From Elusimicrobia bacterium CG06_land_8_20_14_3_00_38_11 (GTDB lineage: Bacteria > Elusimicrobiota > UBA8919), in the NCBI GenBank assembly GCA_002780205.1, contig PEVQ01000190.1, positions 1 through 31,423 of the forward strand: DNA of 31,423 nt, read 5' to 3'. Shown here piece by piece: positions 16,173 through 23,221 of this stretch. Position 1 is the stretch's first letter. The number at the start of each line of letters is the position of its first letter. The notes beneath the pieces are model-generated. The model did not search any database and was not told the DNA's origin. It was given only the letters and a program-made list of their open reading frames with translations. Position numbers and translations under genes: made by a program.

Positions 16173-17378
16173 ATGTTCACACATTTACACAATCATTTTA
16201 TCGGTTCGTTTTCTGACAGCGCCCTGCGGATTGATGAAGCGGTAAAAAAAGCGAAATCACTTGGACAAAATGCAATCGCTATAACGGAACACGGCGAAAT
16301 GCCGTTTATGTATGAATTTTCTGATGCCTGTAAAAAATACGGCGTGAAACCGATTTTCGGCGTTGAAATATATTTTGTCGACGATGCCCAAAAATCAATT
16401 GAAAAGAGGGACAAAAACAGGTTTCATCTTGTTTTACTTGCAAAAAACGACGAGGGCTATAAAAATCTCGTTTCGCTTGTTTCTGATAGTTGGCTTTTTA
16501 ATAATTATTATGAACGCCGCGGGCTTGTTGATTGGAAACTTTTAGAAAAATATCACGAGGGTTTAATCGCTTCATCTGCCTGTTTTTTTAATCAGATCTC
16601 GCAGGCATACATAAAAAATGGCCTTCCCGATGCTGAAAAAATTTTTATAAAATACAAAGAAATTTTCGGAAATGATTTCTATGTTGAGATAGCGAAGCAC
16701 GGTATTACCGACGAGGAAATATCAAATAAAGGGTTGCTGGAACTTGCCAAAAAATATAATGTGACCCCGATTGCAACAAATGATGTTCATTATTTGGAAA
16801 TTGACGATTGGCTTGCCCACGACATTATCATAAAAACCCGTTTTGATAAAATATCGTCGTTTAAGATTGATTCGCATCACTTCTGGCTTAAATCGGAAAA
16901 AGAAATGTTTGATGCGGGGATGCCCCAGGAATTTTTGGACAACACTCAAAAAATTGTTGCGAAGTGCGAATTTGTTCTGAATGACTTTGAGCAAGTGCCA
17001 TATGAAAATACAGGGTCGGAAGATGTAGAAATAAAAAAAGGCAATGCCGCTTATCTGTCGCAATTGGAATTTATTTCCAGCAGCAAGGCAATTTATTACG
17101 CCGAAAACATAATAGGGAAAAATCATCCGGATGTCGTTCACTATGCCGAAAGGATTACGGGAATTCCGAGAAAAAGTTCGCAGAACCCGAATAAAATCGC
17201 GTATCTTCCCGGCATAAAAGAAAAAATTCCGCTTAAAATTTCACTCGGCAAAATTATCACGCAGTTCACTGAAGATTCCTGTTGTCGCGCCGGGGCTTCA
17301 ATCCAGCCGCTCGTACGCTCAACTTTGGCGGAGGCGTTGCTCGCTGCCAAAAAAGTCCTTAAAAAAATTATAGAATAG
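16173..17378 (+). CDS. PHP-domain protein related to DNA polymerase III alpha (DnaE), polymerase part apparently lost
   Basis: Residues 1-280 are a complete-looking DnaE-type PHP domain: THLHNH metal ligands at 4-8, AITEHGEM, KPIFGVEIYFVD, FHLVLLAKNDEGYKNLV, LIASSACFFNQISQA, FYVEIAKHGI and PIATNDVHYL. In polymerases this domain is a metal-dependent phosphoesterase or proofreading-like site. The protein stops at 401 residues, against about 1,100 for DnaE. The remaining segment (about 285-400) contains AERITGIPRKSS, LPGIKEKIPL and GKIITQF, which recall the LEGLPRHAS...VPL...TQ stretch of the DnaE palm, without the catalytic aspartates. It could be a decayed polymerase or a dedicated PHP phosphoesterase. 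The final 30 residues are encoded by an unusually GC-rich stretch. Confidence 0.8.
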   Translation: MFTHLHNHFIGSFSDSALRIDEAVKKAKSLGQNAIAITEHGEMPFMYEFSDACKKYGVKPIFGVEIYFVDDAQKSIEKRDKNRFHLVLLAKNDEGYKNLVSLVSDSWLFNNYYERRGLVDWKLLEKYHEGLIASSACFFNQISQAYIKNGLPDAEKIFIKYKEIFGNDFYVEIAKHGITDEEISNKGLLELAKKYNVTPIATNDVHYLEIDDWLAHDIIIKTRFDKISSFKIDSHHFWLKSEKEMFDAGMPQEFLDNTQKIVAKCEFVLNDFEQVPYENTGSEDVEIKKGNAAYLSQLEFISSSKAIYYAENIIGKNHPDVVHYAERITGIPRKSSQNPNKIAYLPGIKEKIPLKISLGKIITQFTEDSCCRAGASIQPLVRSTLAEALLAAKKVLKKIIE

Positions 17379-17386
17379 ATATCACT

Positions 17387-18496
17387 ATGTCTAAACCTTA
17401 TTTTTTATTTTTTATTTTGATTTTTTCATCAATTTATCTCGGAATTCATTTTTATGTATATAGTCGTATTGCCGTCGGTTTAATGCTGTTGTCATCCGCT
17501 TGCCGGTATTTAAGATTGTTTTTCTTACTTGCAGGATTATCGTTTTTACTCGGTGAATTTTTGAGCAGACGCATAATCTCATTTTGGATAAAGCCGTTTG
17601 CGGAATTCGGTTCTATCTGGTTCGGGGTTATTGCCATTGCATTTACCGTTTTTGTAATTTCCGATGTTCTTAGAATATTTTCTCCCGCCGCATCATTCAG
17701 ATATTATTCCGTTATTCTCTCACTTGCCGTTACATTCTTGGTCTCGGCATATTCGCTTTGTAATGTTGCCCGTGCGCCTGTAATAAAGGAACTGAAAATT
17801 AGAACCGGAAAACTTCCGCAAAAACTTTCCGGTTTCACAATAATTCAGATTTCAGACCTGCATATAAACTTTTTGAAATCCAAAAAACGGCTTAATAAAA
17901 TTGTTGAAAAAATCAATCTGGAAAATCCCGATTTGGTCGTTATAACCGGCGATTTGATAGATGCGGATTTGCGCGGTTTAGACGGTTTCTGCGATATACT
18001 GAAAAAAATAAAATCAAAATGCGGAATTTTTGCGGTGACCGGCAACCATGAGTTTTACGCCGGCATCGGTATGTTTTTGGAAATTGCAAAAAATTCAAAC
18101 ATAACTGTCTTAAGGAATGGAAAAACAACTATTGTCGGTGCGATTGAACTTGCAGGCATAGACGATAAAACTGGCAGAAGATTTTCGGAAGCCGGTTCGG
18201 ATTTGGATTCAGCATTAAAAAATTGCGATTTCACGAAACCTGTAATTCTTCTTTCGCACCAGCCGGATGTTTTTGATGAGGCGGAAAAGTTAGGCGTTGA
18301 CTTGCAACTTTCAGGACATACCCATGCAGGTCAGATTCCGCCTATGGATTTAATAACGATGTTTTATTTTAAGTATCCTTTCGGTTTGTACAAAAAAAGC
18401 GGTTCTTATCTTTACACAACTTCCGGAACGGGAATATGGGGACCTCCGATGCGGCTTTTTTCGCGCAATGAAATCGTAAAAATTGTTCTCGAATAA
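17387..18496 (+). CDS. Membrane-anchored metallophosphoesterase (YkuE/YaeI-like)
   Basis: The 369-residue protein has about four TM helices in residues 5-122 and a calcineurin-like phosphoesterase domain from about 150. Metal-binding motifs are all present: ISDLHI (155-160), GDLID (188-192), GNHE (219-222), LSHQPD and SGHTHAGQ near 313-320, with TSGTGIWGPP at the end as in the YkuE/YaeI group. Members hydrolyse phosphodiester or pyrophosphate bonds of lipids, for example UDP-diacylglucosamine; the substrate here is unknown. It starts eight bases after the PHP gene, so the two phosphoesterases are probably cotranscribed. Confidence 0.9.
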   Translation: MSKPYFLFFILIFSSIYLGIHFYVYSRIAVGLMLLSSACRYLRLFFLLAGLSFLLGEFLSRRIISFWIKPFAEFGSIWFGVIAIAFTVFVISDVLRIFSPAASFRYYSVILSLAVTFLVSAYSLCNVARAPVIKELKIRTGKLPQKLSGFTIIQISDLHINFLKSKKRLNKIVEKINLENPDLVVITGDLIDADLRGLDGFCDILKKIKSKCGIFAVTGNHEFYAGIGMFLEIAKNSNITVLRNGKTTIVGAIELAGIDDKTGRRFSEAGSDLDSALKNCDFTKPVILLSHQPDVFDEAEKLGVDLQLSGHTHAGQIPPMDLITMFYFKYPFGLYKKSGSYLYTTSGTGIWGPPMRLFSRNEIVKIVLE

Positions 18497-18522
18497 TTTT
18501 TAGGGAAAAGTATAATAAAATC

Positions 18523-19407
18523 ATGCCGAAAAAAATCAATTTTCAAGATGAATATGTCTGCACTATAACAGGACTTGTTGCCAACGGTTTTCTGACTATA
18601 ATTAAATTTTTTGCCGGAATTTTCGGTCACAGCCAGGCGATGATTGCCGACGCCATCAATTCGCTTTTTGATGTATTGACATCGGCGGTTATTTATCTCG
18701 GCATAAAAATGGGTAAAAAACCCGAGGATGACGAACATCCGTACGGGCATGAAAACATAGAGGTTATTGTTTCATGGATTGTCTCTATTATTGTGTTGTC
18801 TACCGGTCTGTTCCTCGGTTATTCCGCTTTTCATACTATAATTGACAAAAACTACAGCCATCCTTCTTCTATCGCTTTGTGGGCTGCTATTATTACAATA
18901 ATAATAAAAGAAATACTGCACAGATACACTTTGAAAGTCGGCAATATGTTAAATTCACCGGCAATCAAGGCAAACGCTTTTGACCACCGTTCGGATGTTC
19001 TTGCGTCAACCAGTGCTCTCATAGGTATTGCCGGCGCCCGAATGGGAGATTCCTGGCTTTTTTTAGACCCCGTTGCAAGTTTAGTGGTGTCAGTTTTTAT
19101 TATGAGGACAGGCGTGAATATAATGAAGGAGAGCAACAGGATAATAATGGATTCTATTCCTTCTGCGGAATTCATAAGGGAAATAAAAGAATTTATTTTG
19201 AGGTATCCCGAAATAAAAAATTTTTCTAATCTACGCGTTCATCCTGTGGGAAGAAATTACATAATAGATGTTTCAATATTCGTAAGTTCGGATTACACGG
19301 TTTCAAAAGGGCACGATATAGCAACTAATTTGAAGGAGGCGCTGATTAAAGAGAAACCTTTTTTAAGGGATGTCATTGTACATGTAGAACCGTACTCGGA
19401 AGGTTGA
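18523..19407 (+). CDS. Cation diffusion facilitator (CDF) family metal exporter
   Basis: The 294-residue size and layout match CDF transporters: six TM helices (about 10-200) and a cytoplasmic C-terminal domain (about 205-294). Metal-site helices show IADAINSLFDVLTS in TM2 and FDHRSDVLAS in TM5, with HPYGHENIE between TM2 and TM3. The D-x3-D and H-x3-D patterns suggest zinc, manganese or iron export against protons; the metal cannot be fixed. The C-terminal part shows LRVHPVGRNYIIDVSIFV and a final HVEPYSEG. It follows the phosphoesterase gene by 26 bases without a clear Shine-Dalgarno sequence. Confidence 0.92.
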   Translation: MPKKINFQDEYVCTITGLVANGFLTIIKFFAGIFGHSQAMIADAINSLFDVLTSAVIYLGIKMGKKPEDDEHPYGHENIEVIVSWIVSIIVLSTGLFLGYSAFHTIIDKNYSHPSSIALWAAIITIIIKEILHRYTLKVGNMLNSPAIKANAFDHRSDVLASTSALIGIAGARMGDSWLFLDPVASLVVSVFIMRTGVNIMKESNRIIMDSIPSAEFIREIKEFILRYPEIKNFSNLRVHPVGRNYIIDVSIFVSSDYTVSKGHDIATNLKEALIKEKPFLRDVIVHVEPYSEG

Positions 19408-19431
19408 TTTTCCAGATTTTTTTGCTATAAT
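19404..19431 (+). promoter_or_regulatory. Sigma70-type promoter with extended -10 upstream of the HD-GYP gene
   Basis: TTGATT at 19404-19409 and TATAAT at 19426-19431 are separated by 16 bases, and TGC precedes the -10 hexamer as an extended -10 element. It overlaps the stop of the CDF gene. The start site would lie near 19438, leaving a leader of about 25 bases. Confidence 0.7.
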
Positions 19432-19463
19432 GAAATCAACGGGGGTTTTCTAAAAAGATACAA

Positions 19464-20120
19464 ATGATAAATTTTATTAAACGACTTGTAATTATGATTA
19501 AGTGGTTGTTTAACGGGAGGACAGGCATTTCGCCCCATCACTCGCAGGAAGATATTTACCTTGAAGTTCTTTCCGCTCTCGCCGAGGCTATTGAAGCGAA
19601 AGACCACTCCACACGCGGTCATTCGGAGAGAATGGTAAAATTCGTAAGTTATGTCGCCAAAAATATGGGTATGACAAAACAGGAATTAAAGGATTTGGAA
19701 ATGGCGGCAACTCTTCACGATGTGGGAAAAATAGGAATTGACAAATCGGTTTTCCTGAAACCCGGGAAATTAACTCCCGAAGAATACGAGATTATAAAAA
19801 AACATTCCACAATAGGCGCCAACATCATCAGCCGCGTAAGTTTTCTTAAAGGCGCCGCCGAGTATGTCAAGCATCACCATGAGAGATGGGACGGCAACGG
19901 CTATCCGGACAAACTTAAAGGGAATGATATTCCTCTCGGCTCAAGAATTCTTGCCGTCGTAGATTCATTTGACGCTATGATGTCGGAGAGACCTTACAAA
20001 AAAGCGATGACGTTATCCGAGGCATTCGTAGAACTTAAAAAAAACAGCGGTGCGCAGTTTGACGCGAAAGTTGTCGAGGAATTTCTGAAATATGATTTTC
20101 AGTCGGAAAAATTATCTTGA
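19464..20120 (+). CDS. HD-GYP domain phosphohydrolase (probable cyclic-di-GMP phosphodiesterase)
   Basis: The 218-residue protein consists of a short hydrophobic N-terminus and a stand-alone HD-GYP domain (about 30-215). Visible signatures are AIEAKDHSTRGHSERM, the metal dyad in LHDVGKIGI (HD at 85-86), HHERWDGNGYP (138-148) and SRILAVVDSFDAMMSERPYK. These match enzymes that linearise cyclic di-GMP to pGpG or GMP. There is no attached receiver or sensor domain, so regulation must come from elsewhere, possibly through the N-terminal segment at the membrane. It has its own promoter and its stop overlaps a possible TTG start of the potassium channel gene. Confidence 0.92.
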   Translation: MINFIKRLVIMIKWLFNGRTGISPHHSQEDIYLEVLSALAEAIEAKDHSTRGHSERMVKFVSYVAKNMGMTKQELKDLEMAATLHDVGKIGIDKSVFLKPGKLTPEEYEIIKKHSTIGANIISRVSFLKGAAEYVKHHHERWDGNGYPDKLKGNDIPLGSRILAVVDSFDAMMSERPYKKAMTLSEAFVELKKNSGAQFDAKVVEEFLKYDFQSEKLS

Positions 20121-20143
20121 GTTTCACAACCCATACCTCAAAA

Positions 20144-21109
20144 ATGTATAAAAAACTCATCCGCACAATTTCCATTCTTGTTTTTATTTTATTATTCGGC
20201 ACGGTAGGTTATGTCATTATTGAAAAATGGAATTTTCTTGATTCCCTTTATATGACCGTCATCACGCTTGCCACCGTCGGTTACGGAGAAACCCATCCGC
20301 TTACAATTCACGGAAGAATTTTTACGATTATTTTGATTTTGTCGGGGATTAGCGTTATGCTTTATGCCGTCTCATCCATTACTTCATTTTTCATAGAGGG
20401 AGAACTGAGCCAGATTTTCAGGAGGAACAAAATGCTTAAAACAATTTCGCAATTAAAAAATCATTTTATTTTATGCGGCGTCGGGAAAGTAGGCAGTCAC
20501 ATAATTTCGGAACTTTCACAGACAAAAAGGAATTTTGTGATAATTGAAAAAGATAAGGACTTGCTGAAAAAACATGAAAATTACCTCTGCATAAATAATG
20601 ATGCCGCCGATGAAAATGTTCTGAAGGTTGCGGGGATAGAAAATGCGGCCGGACTTTTTGCCGCACTTTCCACCGACGAGGAAAATATTTTTTTAATAAT
20701 AACCGCTCGTGAAATGAATCCGAATATAAAAATAGTCGCAAAGGCGGTTAAGGATTCCTCGGCGAGAAAACTTATGTTTGCCGGCGCGAATTCGGTCGTT
20801 CTTCCCAATCTTATAGGCGGTTTGCGCATGGCATCGGAAATGATTCGTCCGACGGTTGTTTCTTTTCTTGATATGATGTTAAAAGAGGGAAAAGGCGACC
20901 TTCGGGTTGAAGATGTTGAGGTAAAAAATCCGAAGGTTTCAACGGTTTCGCAAGTGCAATTTGAAAAAACAGGAGTGCTGCTTCTTGCCATAGCGACAAA
21001 ACAAGGGTACAAGTTTAATCCGCCTAAAGATACCTCAATTCACGCTGGTGATAAACTGATTGTTATGGGCAATGCCGACCAGGTTTTATCGCTGAAAAAT
21101 CTTCTGTAA
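20144..21109 (+). CDS. Two-TM potassium channel with C-terminal RCK (TrkA-N/TrkA-C) domains
   Basis: The protein (322 residues from this ATG) has the MthK-like layout: TM1 (about 7-26), pore loop with selectivity filter TVGYGE (44-49), TM2 (about 58-80), then a Rossmann RCK domain starting LKNHFILCGVGKVGSHI (about 105) and a TrkA-C domain (about 240-320; VLLLAIATKQGYKFNPP, LIVMGNADQVLSLKNLL). These channels conduct K+ and are gated by Ca2+ or nucleotides. A TTG at 20117, overlapping the HD-GYP stop, would add nine residues; the ATG is preferred because the TM1 leader then begins as in the family. Neither start has a clear Shine-Dalgarno sequence. Confidence 0.92.
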   Translation: MYKKLIRTISILVFILLFGTVGYVIIEKWNFLDSLYMTVITLATVGYGETHPLTIHGRIFTIILILSGISVMLYAVSSITSFFIEGELSQIFRRNKMLKTISQLKNHFILCGVGKVGSHIISELSQTKRNFVIIEKDKDLLKKHENYLCINNDAADENVLKVAGIENAAGLFAALSTDEENIFLIITAREMNPNIKIVAKAVKDSSARKLMFAGANSVVLPNLIGGLRMASEMIRPTVVSFLDMMLKEGKGDLRVEDVEVKNPKVSTVSQVQFEKTGVLLLAIATKQGYKFNPPKDTSIHAGDKLIVMGNADQVLSLKNLL

Positions 21110-21110
21110 G

Positions 21111-21572
21111 ATGACAATAATTTTAACGGTAATTTTTGCTGCCGCGATGGGTTATCTGGAAGCCGCCGTCGTAGTATATTTGAGAGAACTTTATTATCCT
21201 TCGGGGTTCCACATTCCGCAAAAAGTAAAATTTCCGTTTATAAAATTCGGGCCCGTTGCAGAATTGAAACCGTTTTCCAAAAAAATTATTTTAACGGAAC
21301 GCGGCCGGGAATTATCTACGATTATAATGCTTTTTTCTTTTGCGTGGCTCGTCGGCAGTTCTTTATCATCCCGCATTTCGTATTTTTTGCTTACCTTCGG
21401 CGTGTGGGACATTTTTTATTATATTTTTCTTAAAATAATTTTGCGCTGGCCGGAATCATTTGGCACGACCGATGTTTTCTTTCTAATACCGACTCCGTGG
21501 CTCGGCCCCGTGTGGCTGCCGATTTTATGCTCGGCGATAATCATAATAATATCGCTTGCCGTGTTGTTATAG
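21111..21572 (+). CDS. Conserved-looking polytopic membrane protein, function unknown
   Basis: A 153-residue protein with about four TM helices: residues 2-24, 64-80, 85-108 and 128-152. Features include the acidic residue in MGYLEAAVVVYLRELYYPSG in the first helix and its loop, the ERGRELSTI segment before helix two, and FGTTDVFFLIPTPWLGPVWLP before the last. The polar residues inside helix one suggest function rather than mere anchoring. No family name can be given. It begins one base after the potassium channel stop, so translation is probably coupled. Confidence 0.75.
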   Translation: MTIILTVIFAAAMGYLEAAVVVYLRELYYPSGFHIPQKVKFPFIKFGPVAELKPFSKKIILTERGRELSTIIMLFSFAWLVGSSLSSRISYFLLTFGVWDIFYYIFLKIILRWPESFGTTDVFFLIPTPWLGPVWLPILCSAIIIIISLAVLL

Positions 21573-21585
21573 TTTCTTTCATCTG

Positions 21586-21619
21586 TGTAATCGCTTTTTT
21601 AATCCGTGTAATCAGATTT
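21586..21619 (+). repeat. Short AATCTGTG-type repeat in a spacer
   Basis: CATCTGTGTAATCG and AATCCGTGTAATCAG, separated by a T-run, are two imperfect units of the same AATCTGTGT wording seen in the OmpA-like signal peptide. It fills the spacer ahead of the DUF116 gene. Confidence 0.6.
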
Positions 21620-21623
21620 TTAT

Positions 21624-22058
21624 ATGAACTACAAAAAATTTACCCAAGAAAAAAACGAAAAATATTTTGAAAAGTTCCTGCAAATACCTGCGAATAAAAG
21701 AATGATTTTAGTGCCGCAGTGTTTGAGAAATATAAAAAAATGCAAAGCGAAGGAGTTCGGGAGTTATTATCTCTGTGCAGAGTGCGGCGGCTGTAAAATA
21801 TGTAAAATTTCACAGGCGGCAAAATCCGCCGGCTATCTCGGGTTGAGAATACTAAAAGGCGGCAGCACCGTAAAAAAATTGGTTACGGAATTAAAACCCG
21901 GGGCAATTTTGGGCGTTGCCTGTTATTTTGAGGGTGTGCAGGGAATAAAAGAGTGCGAGAAGCGGAAAATTTCCGTATATTTTTATCCGCTGTCCAAAGA
22001 CGGTTGCGAAAATACCGATTTGGAATTAGATAATCTGATAAAATTATTAGAAGTATAG
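21624..22058 (+). CDS. DUF116-family cysteine-rich protein
   Basis: The 144-residue protein matches the DUF116 pattern: VPQCLRNIKKCKAKEF, then YYLCAECGGCKICKI, the central GVACYFEGVQG and the C-terminal SKDGCENTDLE. Nine or more cysteines, several in CxxC arrangement, imply a metal or Fe-S centre in the cytoplasm. The family has no settled function; some members are encoded near tRNA or lipoate-type modification genes. It follows a spacer of repeats without a clear Shine-Dalgarno sequence. Confidence 0.85.
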   Translation: MNYKKFTQEKNEKYFEKFLQIPANKRMILVPQCLRNIKKCKAKEFGSYYLCAECGGCKICKISQAAKSAGYLGLRILKGGSTVKKLVTELKPGAILGVACYFEGVQGIKECEKRKISVYFYPLSKDGCENTDLELDNLIKLLEV

Positions 22059-22075
22059 GAAATTATAAAAAATCA

Positions 22076-22205
22076 AGCCACAGATTTTAACAGATGACAC
22101 GAAGTGTCACCCTGAGTGAAACGAAGGGTCTCGTCTTTAGCACCGAGATTCTTCGCCTTCGGCTCAGAATGACATTTCAGTGTTTATCCGTGTCCATCTG
22201 TGGCT
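22076..22205. repeat. 130-bp element with AGCCACAGAT inverted ends and a hairpin core
   Basis: The ends AGCCACAGAT (22076-22085) and ATCTGTGGCT (22196-22205) are perfect inverted repeats, continued imperfectly by GACACG and CGTGTC. The inside (22105-22174) is a separate imperfect inverted repeat running from TGTCACCCTGAGTG to CTCAGAATGACA. The same core occurs at 22913-22983 inside a different shell. No ORF is present. It lies directly upstream of the yajQ ribosome site. Confidence 0.9.
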
Positions 22206-22229
22206 ACGAAAGTTTTCTGGAGGAACAAA

Positions 22230-22727
22230 ATGGCAAGTGATTTTAGTTTTGACATAGTGTCGCAGGTTGACTTACAGGCGGTGGACGATGCGGTTAATAT
22301 TTCAATGAAAGAAATAATAAACAGGTTTGATTTGAAAGGGACCAATTCCACAATTGAATTTAACCGCGGCGAAAAAACGGTTATACTTTCTGCAAGTTCG
22401 GAGTTTCATCTCAAACAGATTAAAAATGTCCTGTCGTCAAAAATGGCAAAAAGAGGAGTAAGCCAGAAAGCATTGACGGTAAAAAAGACCGAGACAAATA
22501 TAAGCGGCGCTGTCCGGGAAACGGATAACATCGTCTGCGGAATAGAAAAAGAACTCGCAAAAAGCATTGTAAAAGATATAAAGACCCTAAACCTGAAAGT
22601 CCAATCGGCGATACAGGATGAGCAGATAAGGGTTTCAAGCAGAGACAAGGACGCCCTGCAGTCGGTCATCGGTTTTATAAAATCCAAGGACTACCCCGTC
22701 CCGCTGCAATTTATAAATTACAGATAA
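22230..22727 (+). CDS. yajQ: YajQ-family nucleotide-binding protein
   Basis: YajQ proteins are small cytoplasmic RNA- or nucleotide-binding proteins; some bind cyclic di-GMP (Xanthomonas XC_3703). The 165-residue product begins MASDFSFDIVSQVDLQAVDDA and ends SKDYPVPLQFINYR, both hallmarks of the family, with DLKGTNSTIEFNRGEKTV and KTETNISGAVRE between. GGAGG at 22219-22223 fixes the ATG at 22230; the longer upstream ORF reads through the repeat and is not used. The HD-GYP gene nearby makes a cyclic-di-GMP link conceivable but unproved. The next gene starts three bases after its stop. Confidence 0.95.
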   Translation: MASDFSFDIVSQVDLQAVDDAVNISMKEIINRFDLKGTNSTIEFNRGEKTVILSASSEFHLKQIKNVLSSKMAKRGVSQKALTVKKTETNISGAVRETDNIVCGIEKELAKSIVKDIKTLNLKVQSAIQDEQIRVSSRDKDALQSVIGFIKSKDYPVPLQFINYR

Positions 22728-22730
22728 AAA

Positions 22731-23221
22731 ATGAAAATTGAATACTACGATTTTGGAGAAGTTATTGTTGACAGTAAAGAATACACCGGCGATGTAATTA
22801 TTTATCCTAACAGGGTTCGAGCGAACTGGTGGAGAAAGGCAGGGCATTCATTGTGTATTGATGACTTACTACTCAGAGCGGAATATACTTTACATTGGTG
22901 AAGCACTTCGTCTGTCACCCTGAGTGGAACGAAGGGTCTCGCATTTTAACATCGAGATTCTTCGCCTTCGGCTCAGAATGACATCCTTTTCATGTAAAGT
23001 ATTTTATGCTCCCCTTAGTAAAAGATGTGATTTCGGAAAAACCGGAGATTATTATCGTAGGAACAGCTTTTGACGGTTGTATGAAAATTCCTCCTGAAAC
23101 AAAAAAATATATTGAAAGCCAAAACATAAAATTAATTATAGAAACCACAAAAAATGCAATTGAAATGCACAATGAACTTCAAATAAAACATATAATCACC
23201 TGTTTACATTTAACCTGCTAA
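22731..23221 (+). pseudogene. Mth938-domain (DUF498) gene interrupted by a small repeat element
   Basis: The first part, 22731-22901, gives KIEYYDFGEVIVDSKEYTGD...RVRANWWRKAGHSLCIDDLL and then runs into the element, ending at TGA (22899-22901). The second part, from about 23006 to 23221, resumes with LPLVKDVISEKPEIIIVGTA and ends in the family's terminal HLTC. Joined, they give a complete domain of about 120 residues of the Mth938/AAMDC type. The insertion (about 137 bp) is not a multiple of three, so the two parts lie in different frames. The rest shows no decay, suggesting a recent insertion. An ATG at 23006 could still start the C-terminal half. It follows yajQ by three bases. Confidence 0.85.
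22876..23011. mobile_element. MITE-like element with 20-bp terminal inverted repeats, inserted in the Mth938-domain gene
   Basis: Ends at 22876-22895 and 22992-23011 are inverted repeats matching at 17 of 20 positions, with the exact 11-mer ATACTTTACAT/ATGTAAAGTAT innermost and GAGC/GCTC outermost. The core 22913-22983 is the TGTCACCCTGAG...CTCAGAATGACA hairpin also found at 22105-22174. The element is 136 bp and encodes no protein, so any movement must use a transposase elsewhere. The target duplication is uncertain: CTC occurs at 22872-22874 and again at 23009-23011. A second left end is at 31356. Confidence 0.8.

Noticed and set aside
18511..18516. TATAAT six bases before the CDF gene's ATG as a promoter
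   Set aside because: No acceptable -35 hexamer lies 16-18 bases upstream (TTGTTC is 21 bases away), and the gene is plausibly read from upstream.
20581..21012. 143-codon open frame on the - strand inside the potassium channel gene
   Set aside because: It is fully antisense to a gene with a clear channel and RCK domain, its composition is serine- and phenylalanine-rich as expected for a shadow frame, and no start signals were seen.
22200..22229. Ten-residue N-terminal extension of YajQ starting in the upstream repeat
   Set aside because: GGAGG at 22219-22223 and the family's MASDFSFD start at 22230 show the true start.
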